Below are positions 1 to 7,626 of a stretch of 58,710 bases of DNA, piece by piece (the first letter of the stretch is position 1; each line of letters begins with the position of its first letter). The notes below the pieces were generated by a model. It made no database searches. It was not told where the DNA came from and saw only the letters and a program-made list of their open reading frames with translations. This stretch comes from Candidatus Alistipes avicola. Lineage in GTDB: Bacteria; Bacteroidota; Bacteroidia; Bacteroidales; Rikenellaceae. The position numbers and the translations under genes were made by a program. The DNA lies in contig DWYR01000003.1 of assembly GCA_019118565.1 (NCBI GenBank), forward strand, positions 1-58,710, given 5' to 3'.

Positions 1-51
1 TACACCGTCCGCATTGCGGACCGATGCGCCGCCGAACTTGTAGACTTTCAT
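1..51 (-). CDS. Aspartate kinase, N-terminal fragment (cut by window edge)
   Basis: Reading the minus strand from the ATG at 49-51 gives 17 codons running off the window. They begin MKVYKFGGASV, the KFGG(T/A)SV signature at the N-terminus of aspartokinases, where the Lys-Phe-Gly-Gly stretch binds ATP and aspartate. The enzyme phosphorylates aspartate, the first step to lysine, threonine and methionine. That fits dapD (lysine branch) 2.4 kb away on the other strand. Only the start is visible, so mono- or bifunctionality (fusion to homoserine dehydrogenase) cannot be judged. Confidence 0.8.
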   Translation of the reverse strand, partial: MKVYKFGGASVRNADGV

Positions 52-121
52 TTTTCAGTGAATCCTATGAATTTGGTCCGGTTCTTCGGTGCGGTTGTCG
101 TTATGGCGATCAAGCCGCTAT

Positions 122-145
122 GCCCGGCCCCGGTAAGGGCCGGGC
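122..145. terminator. GC-rich hairpin between prolyl oligopeptidase and aspartokinase
   Basis: A perfect 9-bp stem (122-130 with 137-145) encloses a 6-nt loop just past the stop codon of the minus-strand peptidase gene. There is no T-run after it on the minus strand, so termination is plausible but not certain; it could instead protect the 3' end. Confidence 0.45.
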
Positions 146-165
146 TCATGCGACCGGAATAGCAT

Positions 166-2310
166 CTATTTTGTTTGAGGCGCTTTGTAGGGCGTATTCG
201 TATTCTGGAACAGGAACGAATAGACATCCGTTGCCTCGTCGATACGTTTCGATACGGGCTTGCCGGCACCGTGTCCAGCTTTCGTGTCGATACGGATCAG
301 GATCGGGGCATCGCCGCCCTGGGCATACTGCATCTCGGCTGCGAACTTGAACGAGTGGGCCGGAACGACACGGTCGTCGTGGTCGGCCGTCGTGATGAGC
401 GTAGCCGGATATTTCACCCCTTTCTTGATGTTGTGCAGCGGCGAGTATTTGTAGAGGTACTCGAACTGTTCGGGATCTTCGCTCGAACCGTACTCAACTA
501 CCCAGCCCCAACCGATCGTAAACTTGTGGTAGCGCAACATATCCATCACGCCGACCGCCGGCAGGCAGACTGCATACAGGTCGGGACGCTGTACCTCGCA
601 GGCTCCTATCAACAGACCTCCGTTCGAGCCGCCCGCGATGGCGAGTTTCTCGCTCGAAGTGTATTTGTTGGCGATCAGGTATTCGGCCGCAGCGATGAAG
701 TCGTCAAAGACGTTCTGTTTCTTGTCGAGCATACCGGCCTTGTGCCACTCTTCGCCGTACTCGAGACCACCGCGCAGGTTAGCCACGCAGTAGACACCAC
801 CCTGCTCCATGAACATGATCGAAGCGGGGTTGAACCACGGTGCGAGGCTCTGCTGGAAACCGCCGTATGCATAGAGGTAGGTCGGGTTCTTGCCGTCGAG
901 TTTCAGATCCTTGCGATGGGTGATGAACATCGGGACTTTCGTGCCGTCCTTGCTCGGATAGAAGACCTGGGTGGTCGTGTAGAGCGACGGGTCGAACTTC
1001 ACTTCGGTCTGTTTGTAGAGGGTCGACTCGCCCGTAGCCAGATCGTAACGGTAGATCGTCGACGGATTGACGAAGTTGGTCAGTGAGTAGAAGGCCTCGG
1101 TCTCGCCCTTTTTGCCCGAGAAACTGCTTACCGTTCCGATTTCAGGCAGCTCGACCTTGCGGATGAGTTTGCCCTCCCAATCGTACTGGTAAACCTGGCT
1201 CTGTGCATCTTCCAGATAGGAGGCCATCAGGTAGTCGCCCGGACGGCTGACGAACTCGAGCAGGTTTTTCGGGTTCTCGGGAATGATCTCCTCGATCTTC
1301 GCAGGATCTTTCAGATCGACGCGGATAACCCGGTAGTTGGGGGCATCGAGGTTAGTCTGTACGTAGAGTTTGTCTTTATCGCACTTGATGATACTGTAGT
1401 CGTTCGCAAATCCGGGGAAGAGCACTTTGAACTCTTTGCCGTTTGCCGGACGATAGAGGATCTCGCTGCCCGAGGTTCCCTCCGAAGCGGTGATGAAGAG
1501 CCATTTGCCGTCCTGGCTTACGCTGGCCGTGAAGTAGCGCAGCGGATGCTCTTTGTCCATGTGGATAAGGCGGTCGGACGACTGAGGCGTGCCGAGCGTG
1601 TGGTGGTATACCTTCTGGAACTGGTTTTGCGAAGAGTAAACGCCGCTCTCCGGAACGTCGAACGTGCTGTAGTAGAATCCCTTTTCGTCGGGGGTCCAGA
1701 CTGCGTTCGAGAGTTTTACCCATTTGATCACATCGCCCGTCAGCTGTTTGTCCTTGGTGCGCATTACATAGATGTCGCTCCAGTCCGATCCGGATGCCGA
1801 GGCGGCATAGGCGCAATAGCGGCCGTCCTTCGAGAAGGAGATGCCGGCCAGGGCGACCGTCCCATCTTCGGAGAGGGTGTTCGGGTCGAGGAATACCTCG
1901 GCCTCATCCTCCAGATTTGCCTTGCGATAGAGTACGGCCTGGTTCTGTTTGCCGTTGTTGCGATAGAAGTAGTAATAGTCGCCGTGTTTGACGGGTGCGC
2001 CCTCCCAGGGGTAAGACCACAGTTCGGTCAGGCGTTCGCGAATCTGCTCGCGGAAGGGAATCTGGTTGAGGTAGTTCTGTGTAACCTCGTTTTCGGCGGC
2101 GACCCAGGCGGCCGTTGCTTCCGAGCGGTCGTCTTCGAGCCAGCGGTAGGGGTCGGCTACGACCGTACCGAAATAGTTGTCCGAAACGTCCGTGCGTTCG
2201 GGCTCGGGATAGGGTAGATGCTTGATATTCATGTTCGATTTGCAAGCTGTGAGTGCGGCTGCCACTACGAGGGCCGCCAGAGCTGGTTTGGCGAAATGTA
2301 ACATAGGCAT
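166..2310 (-). CDS. Prolyl oligopeptidase family serine peptidase (S9A), lipoprotein
   Basis: A 714-residue protein, the usual length of prolyl endopeptidases, which cut short peptides after proline. The N-terminus is a lipoprotein signal peptide with lipobox L20-T-A-C23, so it is probably anchored in the periplasm or outer membrane. The beta-propeller domain (about 60-430) begins after the PDPYRWLE motif typical of S9A. The hydrolase domain carries GGSNGG (nucleophile Ser near 555), the DHDDRV acid loop (643-646) and the catalytic His680 in KAGHGAG; the positions nearly match the pig enzyme. It ends at a GC-rich hairpin. With the DPP4 gene at 19-21 kb it points to a peptide-using lifestyle (inference). 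Confidence 0.93.
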   Translation of the reverse strand: MPMLHFAKPALAALVVAAALTACKSNMNIKHLPYPEPERTDVSDNYFGTVVADPYRWLEDDRSEATAAWVAAENEVTQNYLNQIPFREQIRERLTELWSYPWEGAPVKHGDYYYFYRNNGKQNQAVLYRKANLEDEAEVFLDPNTLSEDGTVALAGISFSKDGRYCAYAASASGSDWSDIYVMRTKDKQLTGDVIKWVKLSNAVWTPDEKGFYYSTFDVPESGVYSSQNQFQKVYHHTLGTPQSSDRLIHMDKEHPLRYFTASVSQDGKWLFITASEGTSGSEILYRPANGKEFKVLFPGFANDYSIIKCDKDKLYVQTNLDAPNYRVIRVDLKDPAKIEEIIPENPKNLLEFVSRPGDYLMASYLEDAQSQVYQYDWEGKLIRKVELPEIGTVSSFSGKKGETEAFYSLTNFVNPSTIYRYDLATGESTLYKQTEVKFDPSLYTTTQVFYPSKDGTKVPMFITHRKDLKLDGKNPTYLYAYGGFQQSLAPWFNPASIMFMEQGGVYCVANLRGGLEYGEEWHKAGMLDKKQNVFDDFIAAAEYLIANKYTSSEKLAIAGGSNGGLLIGACEVQRPDLYAVCLPAVGVMDMLRYHKFTIGWGWVVEYGSSEDPEQFEYLYKYSPLHNIKKGVKYPATLITTADHDDRVVPAHSFKFAAEMQYAQGGDAPILIRIDTKAGHGAGKPVSKRIDEATDVYSFLFQNTNTPYKAPQTK

Positions 2311-2385
2311 ACGTTTGTTTGGAGTTTATTGAAAAACAAATGTATAAAAATTCGTGGATTCCGGCAACGGTCCGGAAGATTTTTC

Positions 2386-2393
2386 TACCTTTG
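2386..2393 (+). promoter_or_regulatory. Promoter -7 box TACCTTTG for dapD
   Basis: Matches the Bacteroidetes TAnnTTTG box. It lies downstream of the first in-frame start at 2354, so that start cannot be used from this promoter; this supports ATG 2474. Confidence 0.65.
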
Positions 2394-2473
2394 TAGGGAA
2401 GACGGAGGCTGGGGCGGACAATTTTAAGGTTGCGGCTCAGCTCCGGTTATTTACGGAAAAGAAAAACAAGAAG

Positions 2474-3304
2474 ATGATGAACGATACGTTACGATGTATG
2501 ATCGAACTGGCGTGGGAAGACCGCAGCCGGCTTTCGATGCAGGAGGTGAAAGAGGCCATCCGGGCCGTGATCGAGGAGATCGACAGGGGACGCTTGCGTG
2601 CTGCCGAGCCGATCGACGTAGCCCGCAGCGAGTGGCGGGTGAACGAGTGGGTGAAAAAGGCGATCCTGCTCTATTTCCAGATCCAGGAGATGCGTACGAT
2701 GCGGGGTGGTGAAATCGAGTGGTACGACAAGATGGAGCTCAAGCATGGTTACGGCGAGTTGGGCGTGCGGGCGGTGCCGAGTGCCGTAGCCCGTTACGGT
2801 GCCTATATCTCGCCGGGAGCGATCCTGATGCCCTCCTATGTCAATATCGGTGCCTGGGTCGGTGCCGGGACGATGGTCGACACGTGGGCGACGGTCGGCT
2901 CCTGTGCCCAGATTGGCGAACACGTCCACCTGAGTGGTGGCGTAGGTATCGGTGGTGTATTGGAGCCGGTACAGGCCGCTCCGGTTATCGTGGAGGACCA
3001 CTGTTTTATCGGTTCGCGCGCCATCGTGGTCGAAGGAGCTCATATATGCCGCGAGGCGGTGCTGGGGGCAGGTGTGGTTATTACCGGATCGACTCACATT
3101 ATCGACGTAACCGGTTCGGAGCCGGTGAAGTATAAGGGATATGTTCCGGCCGGATCGGTTGTGATTCCGGGAACCTATCCCCGCAAGTTCCCGGCCGGCG
3201 AGTACGGTGTGCCGTGTGCGCTCATTATCGGGCGCCGCAAGGAGTCGACAGACAAGAAGACTTCGCTCAACGATGCGCTCCGTGATTTCGGAGTGTCGGT
3301 ATAA
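2474..3304 (+). CDS. dapD: 2,3,4,5-tetrahydropyridine-2,6-dicarboxylate N-succinyltransferase
   Basis: A 276-residue cytoplasmic enzyme that transfers succinyl from succinyl-CoA to tetrahydrodipicolinate in the succinylase route to meso-diaminopimelate and lysine. The N-terminal helical domain (1-100) is followed by a left-handed beta-helix of hexapeptide repeats (about 105-240). The MVDTW motif holds Asp136 and VVEG holds Glu187, matching the catalytic Asp/Glu pair of the E. coli enzyme. I chose the tandem ATG at 2474 rather than the longer frame from 2354, because a promoter box lies at 2386-2393 and 276 aa fits the family. birA follows 17 bp later, probably on the same transcript. Confidence 0.93.
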   Translation: MMNDTLRCMIELAWEDRSRLSMQEVKEAIRAVIEEIDRGRLRAAEPIDVARSEWRVNEWVKKAILLYFQIQEMRTMRGGEIEWYDKMELKHGYGELGVRAVPSAVARYGAYISPGAILMPSYVNIGAWVGAGTMVDTWATVGSCAQIGEHVHLSGGVGIGGVLEPVQAAPVIVEDHCFIGSRAIVVEGAHICREAVLGAGVVITGSTHIIDVTGSEPVKYKGYVPAGSVVIPGTYPRKFPAGEYGVPCALIIGRRKESTDKKTSLNDALRDFGVSV

Positions 3305-3321
3305 TCGGAAAAACGACTGTC

Positions 3322-4074
3322 ATGTATCAGACGCGTTACCATTTCGTCCCGCAGACCACCTCGACCAATGACGAGGCGCGTGATCCGCGCTATTCGCACG
3401 GGGATATGATCCGAACCGAGTTTCAGACCGCCGGCCGCGGTCAGCGAGGACATGTCTGGACCAGCCCCAGGGGGGAGAATCTGATCGTCTCGATCGTATG
3501 GGAACCCGTATTCCTGCCCGCATCGCAACAGTTTCTGATCTCGGAGGCCGTTTCGCTTGCCCTGGTTGATACGATGGCCTTGTATGGGATCGAAGCCAGC
3601 ATCAAGTGGACCAATGATATTTACGTAGGGGATCGGAAACTGGTCGGAACGCTGATCGAAAACAACCTCTCCGGAGGCAATATTGCCCGTTCGATCCCGG
3701 GAATCGGGATTAACGTGAACCAGACCGAGTTCGACCCGTCGTTGCCCAACCCCTGCTCCATGCGGCAGATCCTGAGTCGGGTGATCGACCGGGATAAGTT
3801 GCAGCATCGTCTGGCGGCTGCGTTGGCTGCGCGTTACGACCAGTTGGAAAACGGCGATCGGGAGGCCTTGCAGGCCGACTACCGCTCGCATATGTATCGC
3901 TTGGACGAGGAGCATCCGTACCGTTATCCGGACGGGCGGACGGTTATGGCCGTACTGCGCGGTGTACGCCCTTCGGGAGAACTTCTGCTCGATCTCCCGG
4001 ACGGCCGGCAGGAGGGTTTTCTCTTCAAGGAGATCGAATTTGTGATCGAAGCCAAAGAGCGAGCCGGAATTTAG
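3322..4074 (+). CDS. birA: Biotin--[acetyl-CoA-carboxylase] ligase
   Basis: A 250-residue biotin protein ligase that makes biotinyl-AMP and attaches biotin to carboxylase carrier domains. Visible family motifs are TSTN (13-16), the adenylate-binding loop GRGQRG (39-43), KWTND (95-99), the DRKLVG strand with catalytic Lys106, and GIGINVN (about 127-133). There is no N-terminal helix-turn-helix, so this is the monofunctional enzyme type without the DNA-binding repressor domain of E. coli BirA. It starts 17 bp after dapD; the two are probably co-transcribed. Confidence 0.93.
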   Translation: MYQTRYHFVPQTTSTNDEARDPRYSHGDMIRTEFQTAGRGQRGHVWTSPRGENLIVSIVWEPVFLPASQQFLISEAVSLALVDTMALYGIEASIKWTNDIYVGDRKLVGTLIENNLSGGNIARSIPGIGINVNQTEFDPSLPNPCSMRQILSRVIDRDKLQHRLAAALAARYDQLENGDREALQADYRSHMYRLDEEHPYRYPDGRTVMAVLRGVRPSGELLLDLPDGRQEGFLFKEIEFVIEAKERAGI

Positions 4075-4106
4075 CTTCCGGGGTGTTAAAAAAATAACAA
4101 GAATCG

Positions 4107-4137
4107 TTGAACTAAACCAAAAATAACCCTATATTTG
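4107..4137 (+). promoter_or_regulatory. Promoter for gcvH-mdh (TTG-N20-TATATTTG)
   Basis: TTG at 4107-4109 is followed after 20 nt by TATATTTG at 4130-4137. The gcvH ATG lies 48 nt downstream. Confidence 0.75.
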
Positions 4138-4184
4138 CATTCGGTTTATCAGCAAACTTTTAATCTTAAAATAACGAAAACATT

Positions 4185-4562
4185 ATGAACGTACCTGCTA
4201 ATTTGAAGTATTCCAAGGATCACGAATGGTGCCGTATCGAGGGCGACACGGCGTTTATCGGTATCACCGATTTCGCACAGAGCCAGTTGGGTGACATCGT
4301 TTTCGTCGATGTTCCGACCGTAGGCGAGACGCTCTCCGCAGAGGAGGTATTCGGTTCGATCGAGGCCGTAAAGACCGTGAGCGATGCTTTTATCCCCGTT
4401 AGCGGCGAAGTGCTGGAGTTCAATCCGGCCGTAGATGCGGATCCTGCCATCGTGAACCGCGATCCCTATGGTGAGGGTTGGATTATCAAAGTGAAACTTG
4501 CCGATCCGAAGGAGGCTGACTCCCTGCTCACTGACGCACAGTACAAGGAGCTGATCGGTTAA
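4185..4562 (+). CDS. gcvH: Glycine cleavage system H protein
   Basis: A 125-residue lipoyl carrier that shuttles the aminomethyl group between the P, T and L proteins of the glycine cleavage system. Lys63 in the [10 protein letters not shown] motif is the lipoylation site, and the flanking beta-rich lipoyl domain spans nearly the whole protein, as usual. The P and T genes are not in this window. It has its own clear promoter, and mdh follows after only 14 bp, an operon pairing with no obvious biochemical link other than central metabolism. Confidence 0.95.
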   Translation: MNVPANLKYSKDHEWCRIEGDTAFIGITDFAQSQLGDIVFVDVPTVGETLSAEEVFGSIEAVKTVSDAFIPVSGEVLEFNPAVDADPAIVNRDPYGEGWIIKVKLADPKEADSLLTDAQYKELIG

Positions 4563-4576
4563 AAAAAGATACGATT

Positions 4577-5518
4577 ATGTCAAAGGTAACAGTTGTAGGC
4601 GCAGGTGCCGTAGGTGCTACTTGTGCCAACGTGATGGCTTGCCGCGAGGTGGCGAGCGAGGTGGTCCTCATCGATATCAAGGAGGGCTTGTCCGAGGGTA
4701 AGATGCTGGATATGTACCAGTGCTCTACGCTGATGGATTTCGATACGAAAATGGTCGGCGTAACCAACGACTATAAGAAAACCGCTAATTCGGACGTAGT
4801 GGTGATCACTTCGGGTATTCCCCGTAAGCCGGGTATGACCCGCGAGGAGCTGATCGGCACCAACGCCAACATCATGAAAGGTGTGATCGAGAACGCCGTG
4901 AAGTATTCACCCCGTGCGATCTTCATCGTGGTGGCAAACCCGATGGATACGCTGACCTATCTGGCTCTGAAGGCTTCGGGTCTTCCCAAGAACCGCATCA
5001 TCGGTATGGGCGGCGCACTCGATTCAGCCCGTTTCAAATGTTACCTGGCAAAGGCTACCGGTGCCAATATCAACAACATCGACGGTATGGTAATCGGCGG
5101 TCACGGCGATACGACCATGATTCCGCTGCTTTCGAAGGCTTCGGTTAACGGAGTGCCCGTAACGCATTTCGCATCGAAGAAGAGACTCGAAGAGGCAGTT
5201 GCCAATACGATGGTCGGCGGTGCTACGCTGACCAAGTTGATCGGTACTTCGGCATGGTATGCTCCCGGTGCTGCCGTATCCATGATGGTTGAGTCGATTT
5301 TGCACGACCAGAAGAAGATCGTCCCCTGCAGCTGCTATCTGGAGGGTGAGTATGGCCAGTCGGATCTCTGCATCGGTGTTCCTGCCGTAATCGGCCGCAA
5401 GGGTATTGAGAAGATCATCAAACTCGACCTGACTAAGGAGGAGGCTGCCAAGTTTGAGGCATCTGCTGCTGCCGTACACAAAACCAATCAGGTGTTGCAC
5501 GACATCAAGGCGCTCTAA
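4577..5518 (+). CDS. mdh: Malate dehydrogenase (NAD)
   Basis: A 313-residue LDH/MDH superfamily enzyme that interconverts malate and oxaloacetate in the cytoplasm. The Rossmann motif GAGAVG is at residues 8-13, and Asp33 at the end of the second strand favours NAD over NADP. IPRKPGMTR (81-89) supplies the arginines that define malate rather than lactate specificity, Arg153 is the substrate anchor, and His176 in GGHGD is the proton acceptor. It is co-transcribed with gcvH and closed by two tandem hairpins. Confidence 0.95.
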   Translation: MSKVTVVGAGAVGATCANVMACREVASEVVLIDIKEGLSEGKMLDMYQCSTLMDFDTKMVGVTNDYKKTANSDVVVITSGIPRKPGMTREELIGTNANIMKGVIENAVKYSPRAIFIVVANPMDTLTYLALKASGLPKNRIIGMGGALDSARFKCYLAKATGANINNIDGMVIGGHGDTTMIPLLSKASVNGVPVTHFASKKRLEEAVANTMVGGATLTKLIGTSAWYAPGAAVSMMVESILHDQKKIVPCSCYLEGEYGQSDLCIGVPAVIGRKGIEKIIKLDLTKEEAAKFEASAAAVHKTNQVLHDIKAL

Positions 5519-5524
5519 GCAATC

Positions 5525-5545
5525 GAGAGAGTTGTCTCTCTTTTT
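5525..5545 (+). terminator. First hairpin after mdh
   Basis: A 6-bp stem (5525-5530 with 5535-5540) with a 4-nt loop, followed by a T-run. It sits just before a stronger terminator, making a tandem pair. Confidence 0.5.
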
Positions 5546-5548
5546 GTA

Positions 5549-5585
5549 AGAATCCGTCCCGGATTACGGGGCGGATTCTTTTTTT
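5549..5585 (+). terminator. Main rho-independent terminator of gcvH-mdh
   Basis: A 12-bp stem (5549-5560 with 5568-5579, one G-T pair) is followed by an uninterrupted T-run to 5585. Confidence 0.85.
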
Positions 5586-5596
5586 GCATCATATTA

Positions 5597-5628
5597 TTGG
5601 ACTTTTAGTAAAAAAATCTATATATTTG
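5597..5628 (+). promoter_or_regulatory. Promoter for the lipoprotein at 5714 (TTG-N21-TATATTTG)
   Basis: TTG at 5597-5599 and TATATTTG at 5621-5628. The leader to the chosen start is roughly 80 nt. Confidence 0.65.
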
Positions 5629-5713
5629 TTAAGACAAATTGCAGCTCCGGTGCAATATTGTGGACTCTTATGGGAAACCTCCCTGTTTCATGCAGGCTCT
5701 AATATTTCGTGTT

Positions 5714-7501
5714 ATGTTTAAGATTTCCTATTTCAAACGCCTGATGGCTCTTCTGGCGGCTGCCGCCATGTTGGGTTGTTTCTATGGATGTGGTGATGAC
5801 AAGGAGCCTATCACTCCCGGACCTGATCCCGATCCTGATCCCGATCCTGTCCCCGAACAGACTACGACGGTTTTGACAGGTTCGATCGCCGAGCAGACTT
5901 TCTTCCTGCAGGATGAGACTGCCGACAATTATTACATGGCCCTTTATTGCGGCGAAGTCGAGCTCTACTCGACGGCTGATGGCGATGTATGGATTCCGTC
6001 CAACGAGGAGAGCCGTTTGCTCTATTTGGATCTTTATGCGGCTCCCGGAACTGCAGCCGAAGAGCCCCGCATCCCTGACGGGACCTATACCCTTGCAGAT
6101 AACCAGAAGCCGGGGTCGGCTTGCAAATCCTATACGTATGGAATTTGGTATTTCGACGGGGAGATCGACTATGCAGATCCGACCGGCGGCACGGTGACGG
6201 TCAAACAGACGGGCGACGGATATGAAATTGTTGCCGAGTTCGACATGGTTCGCCACTCGACTTCCGAATCGCTCGGCACCTTGAAATTCACCTTTAACGG
6301 CAATCTTTCCTTTGCCGGAGATGAGCCTACGCCTACTCCCGATACGGAGTATCCTGTTTTGACCGAGGCGATCAATACGACCTTCGTCGGTGCGGATATC
6401 AAGTATCTCGGCATTCCGGCCTATAGTAGTCCGATTGACCTCTATGTGATTGATTTGTATGACGACCCGACTCCGCAGCCCGATGGCACGCTCGATGAGG
6501 GCAATGTACTGCGTTTGGAGCTCTATACCGAACATCAGGGCTATTATCCGGGCGAGAGCAACCTCAAGATGCCGGCCGGAACGTATAAAATGACCGACGG
6601 TTACGTGCCGGTTGCCGTGGGTATCGGAACCGGAAACTTATGGGATTCGGGTTACGGCTATTTCCCCTATGGCTCTTATGTCCGTCATTTGGACGAAGCA
6701 ACCGAGAAGGTATTTTACGGATTCCTCGGCGAGGGGGGCAATGTTACGGTAGAGGCTGCCGACGACGGTACCTATACGATTATCGCCGACTTGAAAACGC
6801 GCGAAGGTGTTGAGGTAAAAGGTACCTATACAGGGAAGGTCGAGATTATCAACGAGGCACAGGAACCCGAACGGCAGACTCAGTCGCGCATTTACGAGGA
6901 CAAGGTGCTGGATCTGACGAATACTGTTTCGGCCGATGTAACCTTTGAGGGGACGTCCAAGAACTCCTCGACGCATTTCTACAGTATCTTCGCGCAGGAT
7001 CCCGTGTCGTTGCAGGGTTTCCAGTTGGAGTTGCTGGCTCCCGTGGGCGAAATCGGCGAGATTGCCGGAACGTACAAACCTTCGGAGGTGCTGATCCCGC
7101 TCAAGATGTCTCCCTATACCTATATCCCCGGTGATATCCAACTTGTTTCGGGTGGTGCAGCCATGATCGGCACCTGGGGCTACTACGAGACCAATTCGGA
7201 TGGTCGGGCAGTCGCTTTTGCCCCGGCCCTGACGGGCGATATCGTCGTAACGAAACTCGAAGGCGAGGGGAGTGAGGCGACCTATGTCATCGACTACGTG
7301 TTGACCGACGACAACCTTGAAGAGCCGCACACCATGACGGCGAAATTCGAAGGAACGTTCAATATTACGGACAAGAGTGGATCGACGACGGCTTCAGTAG
7401 CCTCTTTCCCGAGTTCGAATACGACAAATAAGCCGGCTCTCGTGCAACGAGTAGCTTCCCGCAAATTGGGCAGTACGGTGCATCTGAAAAGTTTGAGATA
7501 G
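5714..7501 (+). CDS. Surface lipoprotein with three tandem repeats of an unnamed domain
   Basis: About 595 residues. The N-terminus has a lipoprotein signal peptide (MLGC, Cys22, or FYGC, Cys26) and then a Pro-Asp repeat spacer, typical of Bacteroidetes surface lipoproteins. Three beta-rich modules follow (about 45-190, 200-370 and 385-560). Each contains a P(A/D)GTY-like turn and a G-T(V)TV...Y-I-A-D/E strand pair ending in a small-residue strand. The same module occurs twice in the lipoprotein at 14840-15907. I chose ATG 5714 because the signal peptide starts there; TTG 5639 and ATG 5690 are in frame but add no recognisable sequence. The function is unknown and I do not recognise a named family. 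Confidence 0.75.
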   Translation: MFKISYFKRLMALLAAAAMLGCFYGCGDDKEPITPGPDPDPDPDPVPEQTTTVLTGSIAEQTFFLQDETADNYYMALYCGEVELYSTADGDVWIPSNEESRLLYLDLYAAPGTAAEEPRIPDGTYTLADNQKPGSACKSYTYGIWYFDGEIDYADPTGGTVTVKQTGDGYEIVAEFDMVRHSTSESLGTLKFTFNGNLSFAGDEPTPTPDTEYPVLTEAINTTFVGADIKYLGIPAYSSPIDLYVIDLYDDPTPQPDGTLDEGNVLRLELYTEHQGYYPGESNLKMPAGTYKMTDGYVPVAVGIGTGNLWDSGYGYFPYGSYVRHLDEATEKVFYGFLGEGGNVTVEAADDGTYTIIADLKTREGVEVKGTYTGKVEIINEAQEPERQTQSRIYEDKVLDLTNTVSADVTFEGTSKNSSTHFYSIFAQDPVSLQGFQLELLAPVGEIGEIAGTYKPSEVLIPLKMSPYTYIPGDIQLVSGGAAMIGTWGYYETNSDGRAVAFAPALTGDIVVTKLEGEGSEATYVIDYVLTDDNLEEPHTMTAKFEGTFNITDKSGSTTASVASFPSSNTTNKPALVQRVASRKLGSTVHLKSLR

Positions 7502-7574
7502 CGTTCGTCTCTTTCGAAACGGGTTCGGGCGAGTCCATGGTAATGATGCTCGCCCGGAACGGATTGATTCCTGG

Positions 7575-7620
7575 CATTATGGAGAAAGCTGCCTTTTTTC
7601 GGGCAGCTTTCTCCATAATG
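7575..7620. terminator. Bidirectional terminator, perfect 19-bp inverted repeat
   Basis: Arms 7575-7593 and 7602-7620 are exact reverse complements around an 8-nt loop that contains T6. It lies between two converging genes. Confidence 0.75.
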
Positions 7621-7626
7621 CGTGTG

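Noticed and set aside
175..2217. Long plus-strand frames opposite the prolyl oligopeptidase gene
   Set aside because: They mirror a well-supported gene on the other strand, lack promoters and have no family motifs.
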